Positions 6,182-7,264 of a stretch of DNA of 7,264 nucleotides are shown piece by piece; within the stretch, counting starts at the first letter, position 1, and every line of letters begins with the position of its first letter. The position numbers and the translations under genes are program-made. The stretch is from Caldisericota bacterium (GTDB lineage Bacteria; Caldisericota; Caldisericia; Cryosericales; Cryosericaceae): assembly GCA_026390195.1 (NCBI GenBank), contig JAPLGK010000102.1, forward strand, positions 1-7,264, written 5' to 3'. Below the pieces are notes generated by a model that saw only the letters and a list, made by a program, of their open reading frames with translations, made no database searches and was not told the DNA's origin.

Positions 6182-6724
6182 ATGTTCGAGGCGGTCTTGT
6201 CACGTCGACAGGCGTATCTTGGGAAGTCCATAGAAGTTCTGGACAAGGTCGTCCAATTGCCGGACGACCGCGTTGCTCATCGGGATGTCGTAACATATGC
6301 GGGCGGAGCCGTCTGTGTTGTAGCATTGACGGCCGACAATCGCGTCGTGCTTGTGCGCCAATACAGACCAGCACCTGAGATGGTCATGCTTGAGATCCCA
6401 GCAGGGCGCCGTGATGTGCGGGAACGCTTCCTCACCGCCGCACGCCGGGAACTCCGTGAGGAGACCGGATATGTTGCGAGCTCTTGGAAGAAGTGTATCG
6501 AATTCTGGCCCAGCCCCGGCTTCGTCGATGAACGGCTGACGCTGTACGTTGCGAAGGGTCTTCGGCATGGTCCCGCCGAGATGGATTCCGACGAGTTCGT
6601 GAGGCCGGTTCTGATGCCTGTCACCGAAGCCATTGAGCGATGCCGCGACGGGCGCATGAATGATGCAAAGACACTCATCGGGTTGCTCTGGTATGCTGCC
6701 TTCGAAGGATCGGCGGGCTCCTAG
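6182..6724 (+). CDS. Nudix hydrolase, ADP-ribose pyrophosphatase-like
   Basis: Nudix enzymes of this type split ADP-ribose, or a related nucleoside diphosphate sugar, into AMP and a sugar phosphate in the cytoplasm. The product has 180 residues from ATG 6182 (186 from TTG 6164). The Nudix box is perfect at 75-97: G75, E81, R89, E90, E93, E94 and G96 fit GX5EX7REUXEEXGU. Before it are QYRP (60-63) and LEIPAG, common in the ADP-ribose group, and after it is SPGFVDE (111-117). P112 lies about 15 residues past the box, near the proline that marks ADP-ribose pyrophosphatases. The end has the NDAKTLIGLLW stretch typical of NudF-like proteins. It starts 14 nt after subunit D and ends 3 nt before the acyltransferase, so co-transcription with the ATPase is likely. 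Other substrates, such as GDP-mannose or flavin nucleotides, cannot be ruled out. Confidence 0.92.
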   Translation: MFEAVLSRRQAYLGKSIEVLDKVVQLPDDRVAHRDVVTYAGGAVCVVALTADNRVVLVRQYRPAPEMVMLEIPAGRRDVRERFLTAARRELREETGYVASSWKKCIEFWPSPGFVDERLTLYVAKGLRHGPAEMDSDEFVRPVLMPVTEAIERCRDGRMNDAKTLIGLLWYAAFEGSAGS

Positions 6725-6727
6725 GCG

Positions 6728-7264
6728 ATGGCTTTCTGGTATGTTGTTGCCTTCCGCATTGCCGCCGTGTTGCCCGTCTGGCTCAAACGGGTCATTGCCA
6801 GATTCATTGCATGGGGCTACTTTGCCTTCAACGCCAGGCAGAGGCGAGGGGTCTTCGCGAACCTGAAAGTCATGCGGCCTAAAGTGAGTCATCGGGAGCT
6901 GTCAGGGTTGGCGTTGCGGACGTTCGAACAGGCTGGCCTGAACCTGGTCGACTTCTTTGGAATACCGTCCACCAGCGATCTCCGCATCGAATCGATGACC
7001 GTGAACTTTGCAGACATGCACGTGCTACTCGACCAGCGATCCGGTGGCAGGCCGTTCTGCCTGGTTGGCGGGCATTATGGCGACTGGGAGCTGGCCGGGG
7101 CGATGTTTGGCCTTGGCGGTTACAGGACGCACGCGATTGCGCTCACGCAGAACAGCCGGGTCGTCCAGTGGCTCTACGAGTCGCTCCGTGTTCGTTTTGG
7201 AGTGACTGCCCACGACGTTCGATTCGGATTCAGGCAGCTCCTCCGACATCTACCAGAGGGCGAA
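6728..7264 (+). CDS. LpxL/HtrB-family lipid acyltransferase, 3' partial
   Basis: Members of this family move an acyl chain onto lipid A, or onto a related glycolipid, at the inner face of the cytoplasmic membrane. The frame is open to the window edge and gives 179 residues of an expected 290 to 310. A hydrophobic, basic N-terminus (MAFWYVVAFRIAAVLPVWLKR) suggests membrane attachment. It is followed by RRGVFANLKVM, like the family's Arg-Asn-Leu block, and an ALRTFEQAGLNLVDFF helix. The catalytic HX4E motif is GGHYGDWEL with H116 and E121 (usually HxGNWE). After it comes a region with NSRVVQWLYESLRVRFGV, like the family's segment around a conserved Arg and Gly. ATG 6728 is 3 nt after the Nudix stop, and its ribosome site is weak, so coupling is likely. 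Actinobacterial glycolipid acyltransferases share the fold, so lipid A as substrate is not certain. Confidence 0.85.
   Translation, partial: MAFWYVVAFRIAAVLPVWLKRVIARFIAWGYFAFNARQRRGVFANLKVMRPKVSHRELSGLALRTFEQAGLNLVDFFGIPSTSDLRIESMTVNFADMHVLLDQRSGGRPFCLVGGHYGDWELAGAMFGLGGYRTHAIALTQNSRVVQWLYESLRVRFGVTAHDVRFGFRQLLRHLPEGE

Noticed and set aside
6200..6892. Minus-strand reading frame (230 codons) spanning the Nudix and acyltransferase genes
   Set aside because: It runs opposite two well-supported genes with clear motifs and its own product looks like no known protein.

Overview
The window is the downstream part of a bacterial V/A-type (rotary) ATPase operon, followed without a break by a Nudix hydrolase gene and the 5' part of an LpxL/HtrB-type lipid acyltransferase gene. 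All genes lie on the + strand. The two window edges cut the first gene (subunit K, 5' end missing) and the last gene (acyltransferase, 3' end missing).

Layout: K (membrane rotor ring, 1-429, partial), E (peripheral stalk, 442-1020), C (d-type central-stalk socket, 1017-2054), F (2051-2395), A (catalytic, 2382-4169), B (non-catalytic, 4162-5538), D (central axle, 5547-6167), Nudix hydrolase (6182-6724), LpxL-like acyltransferase (6728-7264, partial). The order K-E-C-F-A-B-D is the one known from Enterococcus hirae (ntpFIKECGABD) and, with a different ring protein, from Thermus. The missing subunits I (membrane stator, a-type) and G/H (partner of E in the peripheral stalk) are expected just upstream. 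Together the seven subunits make the A3B3 head, the D-F-C central shaft, part of the stator stalk, and the ring that carries the ion.

The packing is extreme. The junctions are stop/start overlaps of 4 nt (E/C, C/F), 14 nt (F/A) and 8 nt (A/B), or gaps of 3 to 14 nt. No non-coding stretch exceeds about 14 bases, so there is no internal promoter, terminator or RNA gene visible. The genes are probably co-transcribed and several are probably translationally coupled.

Subunit K has the four-helix (double hairpin) form with a carboxylate only in the last helix. By residue-for-residue comparison with E. hirae NtpK as remembered, all five side chains that bind Na+ there (L61, T64, Q65, Q110, E139) are kept. 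This makes a Na+-coupled enzyme a reasonable inference, although the sequence cannot prove it or tell synthase from pump.

Organism: a bacterium of moderately high G+C (judged by eye in the mid to high fifties percent). A V-type operon of this order combined with an LpxL-type acyltransferase points to a diderm (for example Synergistota or a related or little-cultured lineage), but related acyltransferases also occur in Actinobacteria, so the phylum is not fixed. I found no clearly novel system. The points most worth a second look are an extra glutamate in the K ring helix 3, a perfect 12-bp tandem duplication in the E stalk helix, and the attachment of a Nudix enzyme and a lipid acyltransferase to the ATPase operon.
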